The notes under the pieces were generated by a model. It did no database searches and was not told the DNA's origin. It saw nothing but the letters and a program-made list of their open reading frames with translations. 64,000 bases of DNA from assembly GCA_023053545.1 (NCBI GenBank), contig JAKZAN010000004.1, positions 12,003,235-12,067,234 on the forward strand, read 5' to 3'. Origin of the DNA: Lepidurus packardi (lineage: Eukaryota > Arthropoda > Branchiopoda > Notostraca > Triopsidae). The position numbers and the translations under genes were made by a program. Of this stretch, positions 63,733 to 64,000 are shown piece after piece; positions within the stretch are counted from its first letter, which is position 1; every line of letters starts with the position of its first letter.

Positions 63733-64000
63733 ATGGCCGCAGCTCTGGGCACTGCAGGTATAGTTTCCGCTTAAAGCCAAGTCTTTGGTTACAAAAATAT
63801 TCGCATAAAAATTGAAATGCGGTGGCTGGACACCCGGGCAAACAAAATGTCCAAATACACAAATCTTGCCCTTGATTTTGCTTTTGTTTTAGTGGTGCCG
63901 CGCAATTTTCGATTGCTGGAAGAATTAGAACAAGGCCAGAAAGGAGTAGGAGATGGTACCATCAGTTGGGGCTTGGAAGACGACTCGGATATACTGCTTA
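63733..64000 (+). CDS. UBE2V: UBE2V-type ubiquitin-conjugating enzyme variant (5' part)
   Basis: Exon 1 is 63,733-63,757 (ATG, nine codons in part, donor GTATAG). Exon 2 starts at 63,893 after TTGTTTTAG and runs off the window. The joined start reads [20 protein letters not shown] and continues with [20 protein letters not shown], nearly identical to UBE2V1/UBE2V2 (Mms2/Uev1a). These proteins lack the catalytic Cys and pair with Ubc13/UBE2N to build K63-linked ubiquitin chains in DNA-damage tolerance and innate immune signalling. Only the N-terminal 40 or so residues are inside the window. A three-fold 11-bp repeat (GCTTGGAGCCT at 63,523-63,555) lies upstream. Confidence 0.93.

Overview
The window is animal nuclear DNA, most likely from an arthropod. 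It is AT-rich, its genes have many short GT-AG introns, and the proteins match animal orthologues along most of their length. The arthropod call rests on a CLIP-domain serine protease homologue with an inactive GDGGS site and on a chitinolytic-type GH20 hexosaminidase. I cannot name the species.

Positions 1 to about 25,700 are gene-poor. The only clear coding piece is one minus-strand exon of an ARID5-type protein (11,942-12,220). The rest is tandem repeats with units of about 100, 158 and 183 bp, low-complexity AT tracts, a 27-base G run, small GC-rich islands including a degenerate ~100-bp array (21.9-22.4 kb), and a foldback element at 24.2 kb.

Positions 25,700 to 64,000 are gene-dense. 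In order: a small ubiquitin-like membrane protein (+); a CLIP-domain serine protease homologue (-); an ecto-apyrase of the CD39/ENTPD family (+); DDX56 helicase (-) head to head with DHX15/Prp43 helicase (+); BCCIP (-); a TATA-driven mini exon (+); hexosaminidase (+); adenosylhomocysteinase (-) head to head with V-ATPase subunit d (+); tRNA-His guanylyltransferase THG1 (-); a CENP-B/Tigger-like DNA-binding protein (+); an unrecognised nuclear-looking protein with a PLDLS motif (+); and the start of UBE2V (+). For eight genes the exon lengths I assigned sum to a whole number of codons with a final stop. Lengths are close to the known families: DDX56 552 aa, DHX15 738, BCCIP 304, hexosaminidase 624, AHCY 433, V-ATPase d 348, THG1 293, protease homologue 459.

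The genes are not one pathway. DDX56, BCCIP and DHX15 are all tied to ribosome biogenesis and RNA work in other animals, and they lie side by side. Most are arranged as divergent or convergent pairs with gaps of 130-460 bp.

The most distinctive features are locus-specific tandem repeats, several with unit lengths of 144-168 bp, inside introns and spacers; an excess of the palindrome TGACGTCA (12 exact copies); and a triplicated exon end in DHX15 that makes two candidate poison exons.
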